The notes under the pieces are model-generated. The model ran no database searches. It had not been told where the DNA came from and worked only from the letters and a program-made list of their open reading frames with translations. Positions 1 through 10,310 of a stretch of DNA of 64,000 bases are shown one piece after another. Source of the stretch: Kuschelorhynchus macadamiae (taxonomy: Eukaryota; Arthropoda; Insecta; Coleoptera; Curculionidae); the NCBI GenBank assembly GCA_030620095.1, contig JAUTXW010001306.1, positions 2,553,001 through 2,617,000 of the forward strand, in the 5' to 3' direction. Each line of letters opens with the position of its first letter. Position 1 is the first letter of the stretch. Both the position numbers and the translations under genes were made by a program.

Positions 1-150
1 TTGAACTCAATCGAGTACGTAGTTTTTTAGCTACGCCGCGCACAGACAGATAGACGGAATTGAGAAAACATGTTTTTCGTCATCTAGGGCCCATGAAACG
101 TGAAAATCTGAAAAGATCTCGGAGAGTGATTTTTTCACGATGACAACACT
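1..150 (-). repeat. Edge fragment of the dispersed ATGGCGG complex repeat (leader part)
   Basis: Read on the minus strand, this begins like the leader of the arrays at 23.4 kb and 26.9 kb: a 'gtccctagat'-like stretch, then a run of 'tgttttctcaattccgtc' type followed by GTCTGT units (on the plus strand 'cagacagatagacggaatt'). The fragment is cut by the window edge. No coding potential is seen. Confidence 0.6.
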
Positions 151-635
151 TTCCTTTTACGAGGGAAGTAAAAAGGTAACTATGTCAATGAATTCAATAA
201 AAATATCCTTAACCCCATAATAATGTCAAGAAAACTGGGCACCCTGTAGAATATACGGATATAGGACTACAAAACTTTGTAGCCCTGTTTACCAGGTAAT
301 ATTAAAATATTTAATTTTGGATTTTGATTCAAAATTTGCATGGTCCACTAAAAATCTGAGTTTTGACAAGTCTTGCCTAACTGCTTCGAAATAAAAGAAA
401 TTACATTGGGTTAAGCCGTTTAGCGGCAGCAGTATGTCGGGTCGTTCGGTGCTTTTAGCCAGACAAGGACAGCCGTAGTTTACTGACGTGAATAGGGAAC
501 AGGAGATCACAGTGGTATATCATTGCAGACGTAATCTGACGTAATACAAAGCTAAATGAAATTCTCTAGATTATTATAATTTTTGTAGCGGTTGTTCATT
601 CTTCATATTTAAATTAAACGAACAGTAATGATGCC
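151..635. other. AT-rich stretch, nothing recognised
   Basis: A 73-codon open frame lies on the minus strand at 289-510, but it has no recognisable motif and no splice or family support. I see no gene or repeat here. Confidence 0.5.
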
Positions 636-640
636 GCGTG

Positions 641-736
641 GCGAGACGAGACGAGATTATGGCTTCTTTCGTCTCGTCTCGAAATTTAGGTCGAGACGAG
701 ACAAGATCAGGGCCTGGTTTCGCCTCGTCTCGTCTC
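641..736. repeat. CGAGA fold-back cluster
   Basis: Four blocks built from CGAGA/TCTCG units alternate in orientation: 641-656 (gcgagacgagacgaga), 670-681 (cgtctcgtctcg), 691-706 (tcgagacgagacaaga) and 721-736 (cgcctcgtctcgtctc). The outer pair and the inner pair can each fold into GC-rich stems. The block is far richer in CpG than its surroundings. No terminal repeats or coding sequence accompany it. Confidence 0.7.
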
Positions 737-739
737 AAC

Positions 740-1339
740 TTTAAGTATATAACATAACAGGTTGAAGTTTAAAGAAATATATTAACTGAAGAAGAAATTT
801 TAGCTATAAACACTCGCACTGTATCAGTGAATCGCACGCATTTACAAATTAATGCTCTGCCTGGATGCTAGAGCCTTGAAAATGTCTTCTAGCCTTTTAT
901 TTGATGAGCCTTCAAACCTTTTGTTTGAGAAGTTTCATTAGTCACAATACCTAATTTATCACTACATAAAATTTCAGGTTTTATAAAATAATCTTAATTT
1001 TGTATAACAATATAACAGTGCTGACTATAGACAAAGTTTACTGAATAAAAATATAAGTTGCCGCACTAGGCCGTCGGCACTTTGAAAATCGTAGATAAAA
1101 GGCTAGCCGCCTAGTTTCAAATACAATCGACACTACGAATTTTTATCTATCAGGGAATTTCAAAAGTATAAATAATCACTTTAGAAAAAATTATTGAGTT
1201 GAATTTTGTCGTCGGACTAGTTCAATATTTTACAATTACAGTTTTAAATGTTAATACAGTGATTTTAATATTAAATTGATACTTACCTACTAGTCGAATT
1301 TAAAAATATAATATTTTCATTATGTAAATAAAAAAATCG
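740..1339. other. AT-rich non-coding stretch
   Basis: No open frame of note, no terminal repeats and no splice-bounded coding segment are visible. Confidence 0.5.
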
Positions 1340-2615
1340 GTAAATTTCCTTTACTCGGAGCTTACCTCGTATGGTTTTTTTCATTTGTTCGGAATAGTAA
1401 AGTGTAACTCAGTTTACTTAAGTACATAGTCACAATATATATGTGTTACATATACTGTCTTTTTGTTTTTATGGGCGCTATTTTGTTTCATGATTATGGA
1501 TTCCTAATAATATTTCACCATTTTCATTCTACCTTTGTCACACTTAACTTTTGGGCATAATTTAAAATAAATTCAATAAATAGTTTTTACATTGACACAT
1601 ACCGCCATTTGGTTACGTCATGTTGAATTCGTATTTTTCTGCAAAATTTAAAGTCAATTAAACAAAATTTTTTTACGATGATTTTTTAAAAATTTATTTG
1701 GCCGCCATTTCTTTTACCATCTTAAATTGAAACCCATATTATCAGTCTTTACCTACTCGGTTGACCCGCAGATATTTCCTAACTCCAAATAATACACCAC
1801 TTCAACATAACAACAAGAAGACCGTTAACGAAAACCATTTAGAAACTTAATATCTGGCAAATATCTGCGAACCAACAGAATAGGTATAGACCGATAATAT
1901 GGGTTTCATACAGGATATAAAATCTATATGTGTCCTGAGGATGCAACAATAAAGTTGTGAAAGGTCGACAATTTAAAAATAAAGTCTTGTTTTTTTACTG
2001 GACCCTAACCCTAAATAATAGACCACTCTAACATAAGAACAAGAAGATCATTTAGAAACTTAATATCTGGGAAATAATGAACCAACGTAGTAGGTAAAGA
2101 CTGATAATGTGGGATTCATGCAGGATATAGAATTTATATGTGTCCTGAGGATGCAAGAATAAAATAGCGAAACGTAGACAGTTTAAAAAAGTCTGTTGTT
2201 TCTTTACTGGATTCCAACCCCAAATAATACATCACTCTAAGATAACAACAAGAGGATCGTTAACGAAAACCATTTAGACACTTAATATCTGCGAAATATC
2301 TGCAGGCCAACGGAGTAGGTAAAGACTAATAATATGGGTTTCATGCAGGATATAGAATCTATGTGTTCTGAGGATGCAACAATAAAGTTGGGGTATCACA
2401 TCGATAATTCAAAAAAAGACTTGCTTTTTTTACTGGATCATTTTTTAACATATTACTAGGTCATCCGAAAATGATCCTTCATTTTTGATCAAAATTTGGA
2501 GTCAATCCGGTAAGTAGTATTTACGCTATGTCGTGAACTAATAGACAGACAGACAGACCGACAGACGAAACGACGGAATTGATATAACACGTTTTTTACA
2601 ACCGTCTACAGAGCA
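1340..2615 (-). repeat. Reverse-oriented copy of the ATGGCGG complex repeat, with a tandem array inside
   Basis: The outer end (about 1340-1480) is the reverse complement of the end of the array near 24.95-25.07 kb, sharing the 'acatatactgt', 'tacatagtcac' and 'aatagtaaagtg' blocks. The inner end (about 2500-2610) is the reverse complement of the leader, with 'agacagacagacagaccgac' and 'gacggaattga'. Minus-strand ATGGCGG-type motifs (read as 'ccgccattt') occur at about 1602 and 1682. The stretch between about 1765 and 2440 is replaced or expanded by a separate tandem array. Confidence 0.65.
1765..2440. repeat. Three-unit tandem repeat, period about 210-223 bp
   Basis: The landmark 'cctgaggatgcaa' recurs near 1933, 2143 and 2366, and 'aatatctg(c/g)(c/g)aaat' recurs with it. 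Each unit also holds 'caggatata(g/a)aat' and 'ttactgga(c/t)(c/t)c'. Units differ by scattered substitutions and small indels, so the array is not recent. No coding sequence was seen. Confidence 0.85.
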
Positions 2616-2619
2616 ATAT

Positions 2620-5150
2620 CTAATAGGTATATTGGCTGATATTTGTCACAGAAATAATTTTTTTTGTCTCACTATATAGCATAATAACAAACTGGCGCGA
2701 TCACGGAGCTTGACCAACTGTGTATATACCGGAGACCAGACCGTTACCTAGAATGTACCAGCCGGGGCGGGACGCGAGGATTAGGTAAATCGAGTCACGT
2801 GTTCAAGTGCTGCAACTTATATTTTTATTCAGTAAACTTTGCTATAGACTTCTTGCTGTGTGGGTGAACAAGTTTGTGCAAGTTTGAACTCTTCCGGGAC
2901 TCCCTGTTCTAATAATGTGGTGTTTGCTACAGGTGATGCATTTTTATACTAAATAATAAATATTTCAATTTTTTACAACATTTCGTTTATAAATTGACCC
3001 CATATTTGTCTCCCAGTGTATAGGTAATCTTGACCAAAATAGGCTGATACCAAAAAGTAGATATGGACTGATACCCCACGAATAATTATCTATTTTTCTG
3101 CCGATAGCTTCAATTGCCGTTTTGCGGCTAAGACTATAAACAATTATTAGTTGTTTTTGTTTCGAAAGTTGTGAATAGAGTAAATAGTCAGTTGAATAAA
3201 GATCTTTCTTTGAAAGGTTCTTCTATTAATTTATGATTATCTCTCCTCCAGGTTGTTTGCAAAAAAAGGAAAAATTGTAATTTATTTTTTTTTAATTATT
3301 ATAATTAATTAATTATATAAATTATATAAGATTTCAATCATTCCCATGCATAAAATATATGTTTATGAAGAGTGTGAAAAAATAATATCGTTAAATAAAA
3401 TGACATAAGGAACTCACAAAGAACTAAAAATAGTATTTAGTTCAATGGCGGGTCATTATTTGCAGTTTGCCGCTATTGAAAGGTAGGCTTGGAGTTTGTG
3501 TATTTTATATCAAGTGCTTTAAAGCATCCAAACGTCAAATTCGATATGTTTATTTTCACATATTGCGGCTAGCTTGAGTTTTTTGCGTGTTATTTCAACG
3601 AGTTTACATTATTTATATGAAAATTAATTAAAATTATTAACTTAAATCATATAAGTTTAAAAACCAATATCCACTAGACTGCATCATGTAAATATCATGA
3701 CTCTGGACATATAATTACATTGTATCAAATTATTATTTTTACTAAATAGTAAACTTTACAACAATGTTAATATATAATAAGGTTTTGAAGAAATATTTTA
3801 AATTAAATATACACCTACATATAAATTTCAAATTGTATCTGAAATTGTGCTTGTATGGCGAACATGTTACAAGATAAATGCGTTCTAAGAAGTATCTAGC
3901 CTATTTTTGATGCCTTTAATTTATTGTGATGTTCCCGTCAAAGATTGACCACTATACGGCGCTGAATGATGGTATCACCCTGTATAAAATTAATCTTAAC
4001 TTTTTTTATAATAATAATTTTTTGTAGAATTACATGATTGTAGACAAAATGTTACAGGTAACTCATGCATTAAGCTATTTTTTTTTCCACTCCTGTTATT
4101 GTGGTTCAAAATTTCCAAACTTCTTAGTGCCCTTATTACATACAATTATTATTACCGGGATGGTTATTAAAAATAAGATGGATATGGATGGAATATTGGC
4201 AAACACCTGAAATCTTTTTGATTGGTTCTAGATTTTTTGTAATTTTTCAAAAATTTTAAATAGGTAAATAAGTAAATTTCTTAATATTTTCAAATCTATA
4301 CTTTTTTAATTTAATTCCAAAATTAATCTTCTTGCCACTCCATTTTAAGGAGCTACTACTTTCTGCTTCCACAGAAGAAAATTAAAAATAAATAATTCTA
4401 TAATTTAGAATAGGGAAAAGAATATTTAGGGAATTTTAGATTATTAAGTGTACAGAAGAGGTATCATAGGCTGGCATCATACCAAATTCTAAAATATTCC
4501 CTAATTAAGTCAACATAAAGAAAAAAATAGGTATGCTTAGCTTTTGCAGTGTAGACATTGCAAACTACAGCTTAGTTTTTAGTTTTTTCTTAACTATCAA
4601 ATTGTATTAATTTTAAATATAATAAGAAGTTTACGCACGAATTAGATCTACATACTTGTTCTAAATCTTATATTTTGCTTCTATAAAACTCACAAACATA
4701 TGTTACATTTAACCTTAATGTAATATTTAAGACTATTTGTTAACCTAAGAGCAGATTGCCAATTTTTGTTGGTCCAAAGATCGTTTTGATTTTACGCATA
4801 ATATTATACAAAGTTAATAGTAAATATTATTTTCACAGTATGACGCAATGGCTCCTAATGTGCCTGTGTATACGAGTTTTAGGTAAACATCATCTTACAT
4901 TTTTAAATGGTTCCTGAAACTAACTTGGCCAACGTATGGGAAAAGAATTGGGAATAAAGATTTGTAGAATTGTACATCAAAACAGTGGGGGCTCGTGGTG
5001 AATTATATTGGAAGGTCAAAAACAAATTTTAAAATAGGCATACTTAAAATAAAAATAAATATCTTATCTTTAAATTGAGCTTTAAATTCTCTTGAAGTTC
5101 AGGTCTACTCTTCGTTCTTCAGAATTGGAAATATAGTGAATGACAGGTTC
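2620..5150. other. Long AT-rich interval without a recognised gene
   Basis: No significant open frame. A short GC-richer patch lies at about 2690-2810. A candidate micro-exon lies at 4839-4882 (acceptor 'ttttcacag', donor 'gtaaac'), too short to name. A 'tatcaccctgtataaa' sequence near 3975, like the ends of many small insect DNA elements, has no partner that I could find. Confidence 0.4.
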
Positions 5151-5151
5151 G

Positions 5152-5589
5152 TTAAAATTGCACACACATTCCTTTTATAAACGATTTCTCGATACTTAAC
5201 ATTCCTAAAGCGGATAGTCTATTTTGGCCCAACTCCTCAAAAAAATTCATAAGCCCTCGAAAAACCCCTGGATTTTCAGACAAAGCCGTTTCATCATGGC
5301 TACGTAGTGCCAGCTCGAATGCCCAATACAATTTTACACAATCTATAATTTTGTTTAAAATATAACGATTTTTGGATACATTTTCATTAAAATCTCTTCT
5401 AAGGGATTTTCTATAAGCTGTGTCTAGCTGAGTGCGAATATCAACACTTCCGACCGTAACATAGTTCTCCGAACATTTCATGTGATCTGCAGAAAAAGCG
5501 TGTTTTTTTATTTTTTCTTTTAAGTGTTTTAAATCTTTAACACTTGTTATGCACCATAATGAATCCAGCGAGTCCTTAGAAAACAACAA
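5152..5589 (-). pseudogene. hAT/ZMYM1-like protein fragment (DUF4371 region)
   Basis: The 145-codon frame carries the typical start of the DUF4371 region of ZMYM1-like, hAT-derived proteins: 'DLKHLKEKIKKH' near residue 19, 'VDIRTQLD' near residue 49, then 'NRYILNKIIDC', 'AFELALRSHDET' and 'ENPGVFRGLMNFFEEL'. After that point the similarity stops. The N-terminal zinc finger, the central catalytic part and the C-terminal dimerisation region are absent nearby, so this is a fragment of a hAT-type transposase or a gene derived from one. The frame is open, which suggests a modest age. No terminal repeats or TSD were found for it. Confidence 0.8.
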
Positions 5590-5751
5590 ACAAACATAAC
5601 ATAAAATGAGTTAGAGACTTCACAACCACATAGCCAGTTAGCTGAATCCTACATACTTTTGCGAAAGTTTGGATGAACCTCTTTATTTTTGTCTTTACTA
5701 GTTTGTCGTATACTAAGTTGTGGCAAATTGCGATCACTTACCTTGATTTCG

Positions 5752-5968
5752 GTTATTTTCTCAAAATTAAGTTCGCTAGTACTCTTTACTTGTTTAATTT
5801 TTTGCACTACCGACATTTTATTTCATCTATATTCACAACTCAAACATAGACCACCTTGAAATTAGTTATTTTTGCAAAATTAAGTTCGTAAGTACTTTTT
5901 AGTTGTTTATTTTGTTGCACTAGTCACTACCAACATTTTATTTCCTGTATATTTCCAACTCACACATG
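5752..5968. repeat. Two-unit tandem duplication, period about 113 bp
   Basis: 'caaaattaagttcg' starts near 5763 and again near 5876. Both units continue with 'agtac', 'ttgcac', 'acattttatttc' and 'caactcacac/caactcaaac'. They are diverged by substitutions and short indels. The remainder of 5590-6333 holds a minus-strand open frame (6001-6225) with no recognisable motif. Confidence 0.75.
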
Positions 5969-6335
5969 CATCATAAAAATAAAAACAAACAGTATATAAA
6001 TCAATTTTCATCGATTAAAAACGTCCAAAACAATATCGAGTTAGAATATCGACTGCGCGACCTCTGAACAATTGAAGTTCCGCATGCCGACGTGATGCCG
6101 CAACCGATCGATCGAATTATGAGAAAATACCGGCTGATGACCCAAATCGCGATTTCATATTGCATTTTTGCTATCACGTTCGGCTGCCGCTCGGTAGCTG
6201 TGAAATATTCGGGTACTTTCGTCAAGCTTTAAGGTAATCAGGGCAATTCGGACTGCCCAGCCTAGCTTAGTATAGCTTTTATTTTATTATGCCCAAGGAA
6301 CACAACGAGACCATTCGAACCCCCGCGCGCGACTA

Positions 6336-6368
6336 GAATCGCTTATTTATGAAAGGCCTCTTGTCACA
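6336..6368 (+). repeat. Left terminal inverted repeat, 33 bp
   Basis: It is identical to the reverse complement of 9103-9135. It contains the core 'tttatgaaaggcctcttgtc', which recurs inside the element. Confidence 0.95.
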
Positions 6369-6427
6369 TTTTTTCCTAAATCCATTTTTTTGTGAAAATG
6401 ACATCTTAACGCATGAATACACGGTTT

Positions 6428-6533
6428 GCTTATGAAAGGTCTCTTGTCCCGTTGCTCCAATACTGTTATAAGAGCATATTAAAAATGCGTTTATTTATGA
6501 AATGCCTCTTGTCGCGGACAAGAGGCTTTTCAT
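6428..6533. repeat. Left subterminal TIR-core copies, including a 17-bp-arm palindrome
   Basis: Position 6428-6448 carries a TIR-core copy with one change (tatgaaaggtctcttgtc). Positions 6497-6513 and 6517-6533 are inverted copies of the core with one mismatch between arms and a 3-base spacer (gcg). A further direct copy lies at 8913-8932 (tttatgaaaggcctcctgtc), inside the right end. Such repeats near TIRs are usually transposase binding sites in DNA transposons; that role is inferred here. Confidence 0.8.
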
Positions 6534-6674
6534 AACTAAAAGTGTTATGGCTACACCGAATTTTGAGGTTATCTTTATGTTTACACTGTCATTATGAAAG
6601 CAAGTGTCCGTTTAGTTTTATGTGAAATATTTTATATATTTTTTAAGTATTCTGTTGTCTTAGAAAAGTAAATA

Positions 6675-8690
6675 ATGTCAGATACTGAGGGAGAAAGTGC
6701 TAATGAAGCTGATTTAGAAGTCGGTAAAAAGCGTAAGAAAGATGTTCGTAGGTCTATGAACTACAAAGTCAATCGCATAAAGAAAGCTAGAATTCATGGA
6801 GACGAGTATGTTAACTATAAAGGAGACATTGTGGAAGCCCGGAAAACAGGAAATCCCTGCACGTAAGTACATTATTGCTCTGCTTAAATAGTTCACTTTT
6901 GACAGGAGTCTACTCATCTTGGCTCTTTATTTAAAATTTATATTTGGTGGGGACCTAAAAGGAAAAGTCATGCGTTTTTTCCTGTTCAAAAACTAGTAAT
7001 CATTTAAGGTTTCTTTTCCAGGTGCAGACTGAAATGTTTTAATAAAATAACTGAAAATGACCAAATTGAAATTCTACACAGAAGTGGAAAATTTAATAGC
7101 AAAGACGAACAAGATCAGTTTTTGCAGTCCTTAATAGAAGCACTTCCTGTGAAGACTAAACGCTCTAGGCTTAGGCCTACAGAAGATAATGGAGAAACTG
7201 AAATGCAGCCCAGGCCCAGTCACTCTGTGGACCATGCAAGTTCATTTATTTTTTTTGTAATGGTTGGAAAATCAAGAATAAGGGTGTGTAAAAAAGCATT
7301 TTTAAGCCTGCATGATATTGGTGAAAAAAGAGTAAGAAGGCTAAAATATCTATTATTGATGGGTCGTTCCCCTAGAGATCTTAGGGGACAACAAAATAAT
7401 CGCAAGACTTTTCCAAAGGATTTGAAGACATGATTAGGGATCACATTAATTCATTTCCTGTGAAAACTAGTCACTATGCTTCCAAGGAAATCAAGTACTT
7501 AGACGCAAAGCTTAACATTAAAATAATGCATTCTTTGTTTAAAGAAAAATACAGTTTCACTGAGTCTGATTGTAAATATAATTATTATTATAAAATATAC
7601 AAGGAGCATTTCGATTATCGTTTTGGTAGGCCTCAAATCGATACGTGCTGCGAGTGTGAGCAGTTCAGTGTAAAACTTAAAAACCCACAGCTCAATGACA
7701 CTGCAAAAAGAGTAGCAGCTGCAGAGCTCGTTGTCCACAAAAGAAGGAGTAATAAATTTTATAACAGTTTGCGTAATACTAAAGAGTACTGTAAAACCCA
7801 TGAAAATGCAATCCTTTTATGTTTTGACTACATGCAAAACATCTCGCTACCGACAATCCCTATTCAAGAGATGTACTATCTCAGACAACTGTCCGTTTTG
7901 CCTTTTGGTGTACATAATGCCAAGGAAGAGACTGCATGTTTCTATTTGTATCACGAAGGGGTTGCACAAAAGGGGAGTAATGAAGTATGCACATTTTTAC
8001 TGAGATACATTAATGACAATGTCCCCAGTACTGTTGATGAACTTGTACCTGTATAGTGACAACTGTACCGGGCAAAACAAAAATCATGCTATGATAAGAT
8101 TCTTAATGTCTCTTACTGACAGTGGTAGATTTAAAAAAGTAGTCTACAGGTTACCAATCAGAGGTCATTCTTATTTACCTTGTGACAGAGATTTTGGTCT
8201 AGTGAAAAGAAAATTGAGGAAACACGACAGGTACTACACTATAAAAGAAGTTACATCTATGATTTTGTCCTCGACAAAACGGGGAAAATTTATGGTTGAT
8301 CTTGTTGAAACAAAAGATATTTTGGATTTCCAAAAGTGGTGGCCTCAATTTTACAAAAAAACTACAGCTTCTGAAGAAAGTAAAAAAGAAAAAAAAGGAA
8401 AAAGGGACATGTTTGCTGTATCAGTATACCATGAGTTTATTTTTGACAGCTCAAGAAAAGGGGAAGTTTCAGCATCTGACTTCATTGATGGGATTCAGAA
8501 GAAAACGTTCCACCTTAGTTCCGGCAAATCAGATGTGATCAGTTTACCAACACAAAAAGCATACGACGGAAAAAGACCAATCCGCGAAGAAAAAATTAAA
8601 GACTTGAGAAAAGTTTTACAATACATACCAAGTGAACATAACTGGTTTTATGACGAGTTAGTAGAGTGGCCGACTAAAAAGAAAGACTAA
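6675..8690 (+). pseudogene. Transposase-like protein of the 'YSDNCTGQNKN' (DUF7869-like) family, one intron, two frameshifts
   Basis: Exon 1 is 6675-6862 and is highly charged (MSDTEGES..., KKRKKDVRR). A GTAAGT donor at 6863 and an AG at 7020-7021 join it in frame to exon 2 at 7022. The reading then shifts by one base near 7400-7425, between 'RGQQNNRKT' and 'DMIRDHINSFP', and again near 8040-8050, before 'LYLYSDNCTGQNKN'. Candidate catalytic acids of an RNase H-like fold are Asp in 'LLCFDYMQN' (near 7827), Asp in 'YSDNCTGQN' (near 8059) and Asp/Asp in 'LPCDRDFG' (near 8183). A Cys cluster 'TCCECEQF' lies near 7642. The family is common in insects as uncharacterised proteins. That it is the transposase follows from its place between perfect TIRs. 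With two shifts this copy is probably inactive, unless they are assembly errors. Confidence 0.8.
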
Positions 8691-9102
8691 AAGAAAATTT
8701 AACAACCGAAGTTTACTTTTACCTTTGTAGTTTCAGATTGTTGTGTATTGTTATTTTGACTAATAAAAAATGTATTTATATACATATTATGTATACGCAC
8801 TTCAAGTGTATTTTGTTTCATTAAAACATATTGTAAATAAACATGTTTTTTTAAAATTTAAAATAACATTTACTAGAAGAAAATTACTGTACTATATATT
8901 TTTTCACCTTTGTTTATGAAAGGCCTCCTGTCAATGACTTTTAAAAAATCAAAAAAAAGGTTCAAAAGATATTAAAAAAATCCAAACAAAATAATTCACA
9001 GTTCTGAGGATATCTAAAATCGTAGTAAAAATTTTAAAATATTTTTTTTTACAATGTTTAAGAAACACACAGTTTTTCATTGCTTACCGAAAATTTAGAT
9101 TT
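8691..9102 (+). other. 3' non-coding part of the transposon
   Basis: AT-rich sequence with 'aataaa'-type signals near 8761-8840, then the TIR-core copy at 8913-8932. No open frame is seen. Confidence 0.5.
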
Positions 9103-9135
9103 TGTGACAAGAGGCCTTTCATAAATAAGCGATTC
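9103..9135 (-). repeat. Right terminal inverted repeat, 33 bp
   Basis: It is a perfect reverse complement of 6336-6368 and is followed by TA at 9136-9137. Confidence 0.95.
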
Positions 9136-9137
9136 TA

Positions 9138-9761
9138 ATACTGAAGCGTATTTAACTTTTCACAAGGTTCGCGTTTTATTAAAACTATTAGGAGGGACGG
9201 TCAAACGAATAATTTATTTTCTGAAATATTTTTGCATCAAAATAGTAAGCACGGCTAATTAAAGACAACTACTAAACAGGATACTTATCTGGGTTAAAAG
9301 TTTTATTGGCATATTGTAATTTTTAGGGTTAAGGTAAATGCAACAGAATATAGAAAACCAAAAGTAAGTCTAAATGATTTAAAAAAGCAATATTAATGTT
9401 TTAGAATTATAAAGACAAAACAAAAAAGGGCACATTTCAAATAATTTTACGAATTAAAGAAGAAAGATATATTTTAAGACAATGCTATATTTGTCTTTGT
9501 ATAATGCGTAAATTACCTGGACTTCAGCTTGTTGGTATGTTACATCTAAACCCAAAATCCATGTCGTCACAATTGATTCCAACCGGGAAAGCTTTCATAC
9601 TATGTTATGTATAAAGTTCGTTGGTAATAATTATTCATAAACACATAAGTATTATGGTTCATTTTCATTGACAAAAAAACCGATAGAAATTCCATCTGAG
9701 CCTTTTTTTAACAAAGTAACAGGAATTTCCATCATAATAAAATTTCCCCTTATTGCATTAC
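9138..9761 (-). other. Probable vermilion intron, 5' part
   Basis: This lies directly downstream (minus strand) of the splice donor of the vermilion exon. It is AT-rich with no second vermilion exon. The 33-bp-TIR transposon begins at its far edge. Confidence 0.5.
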
Positions 9762-9919
9762 CTTGATGGGTGATGATAAAGAGGTGCTCGTCATGCACTG
9801 GTTCTTTATTTTCCTCGCTTAGCAATCTCTGTGCTCCCAGAATCTTGTCCAACATGAGATACTCTCCATACAGCATACCGGCTTCCTCTCCCAACTGATC
9901 CCCATCTTGCGCTCCATCG
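9762..9919 (-). CDS. v: Tryptophan 2,3-dioxygenase (vermilion), one internal exon
   Basis: This enzyme is a cytosolic haem dioxygenase that opens the indole ring of tryptophan to N-formylkynurenine, the first step of the kynurenine/ommochrome pathway. The 158-nt exon is bounded by an AG acceptor (minus strand, 9921-9920) and a GT donor at 9761-9760 ('caag|gtaatg'). It encodes 52 full codons, including 'GMLYGEYLMLDKIL', 'LSEENKEPVHDEHLFI' and 'ITHQ'. This is the N-terminal substrate-binding stretch of the family, with the HDEHLF..THQ signature. The exon leaves one G, which fits the Ala codon that follows THQ in the family. I could not find the following 'YELWFKQ' exon or an upstream start exon anywhere in the window, so the introns are long or the exon is isolated. 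Confidence 0.9.
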
Positions 9920-10225
9920 CTGTAAAATTACACGCATCTTTTAGCAGGAGCTCTAAGCTGATGTAAATGATGTATCGAGGCGAATGAATTTAATTTAATA
10001 TAATAACCTTTAGAGTAGTTTTCTTTTGTTTTGTCTTATTATTACCGTCAGTACAAGTGTTCTGAACTACAAAATGCCTGTTTTAGCTAAAAATAATGAA
10101 AACTCTAACCAAAAAGTTTATCCGATTGTTTACGTCAAACTATTTTGTATTAGGGTTTCGGTAAAGTTTCATAGTAATGTAATATAATGCTCACAAATAG
10201 TATCCGCTTTTTTTATCGTTTATAG

Positions 10226-10310
10226 GGCATATATTATAGCAACGCCATTCATTAGTCCATTAGAAGGAAGAAATCAAAAGTTCTGGAGTAACGTCTCAAC
10301 TGAAATTAAG
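10226..10310 (+). CDS. Exon-like island, unidentified
   Basis: An AG at 10224-10225 and a GTAGGT donor at 10311 bound 85 nt that are open in one frame (1 + 28 codons), with 'PFISPLEGRNQKFW' in the middle. A Met-start frame upstream (10074) ends near a GTAAAG at 10161 but does not join in phase. The composition is slightly more coding-like than the flanks. I do not recognise the peptide; it may be chance. Confidence 0.25.

Larger units (their letters stand above)
6336..9135 (+). mobile_element. Complete 2.8-kb DNA transposon with 33-bp perfect TIRs and TA flanks
   Basis: The left end (6336-6368, starting GAATCGCTTATTTATG) and the right end (9103-9135) are perfect 33-bp inverted repeats; the next inner base pair does not match. 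TA lies directly outside both ends (6334-6335 and 9136-9137). This could be a 2-bp TA target duplication or part of the TIR, because TA is self-complementary. TIR-like cores recur inside both ends. The cargo is one spliced gene (6675-8690) whose protein has DDE-like Asp motifs. The element inserted about 0.6 kb from the vermilion exon, on its downstream side. Perfect TIRs imply recent activity, although the gene copy is broken. The superfamily is not certain. Confidence 0.88.

Noticed and set aside
6001..6225. 74-codon minus-strand frame next to the transposon
   Set aside because: No family motif and no link in frame to the DUF4371 fragment downstream.
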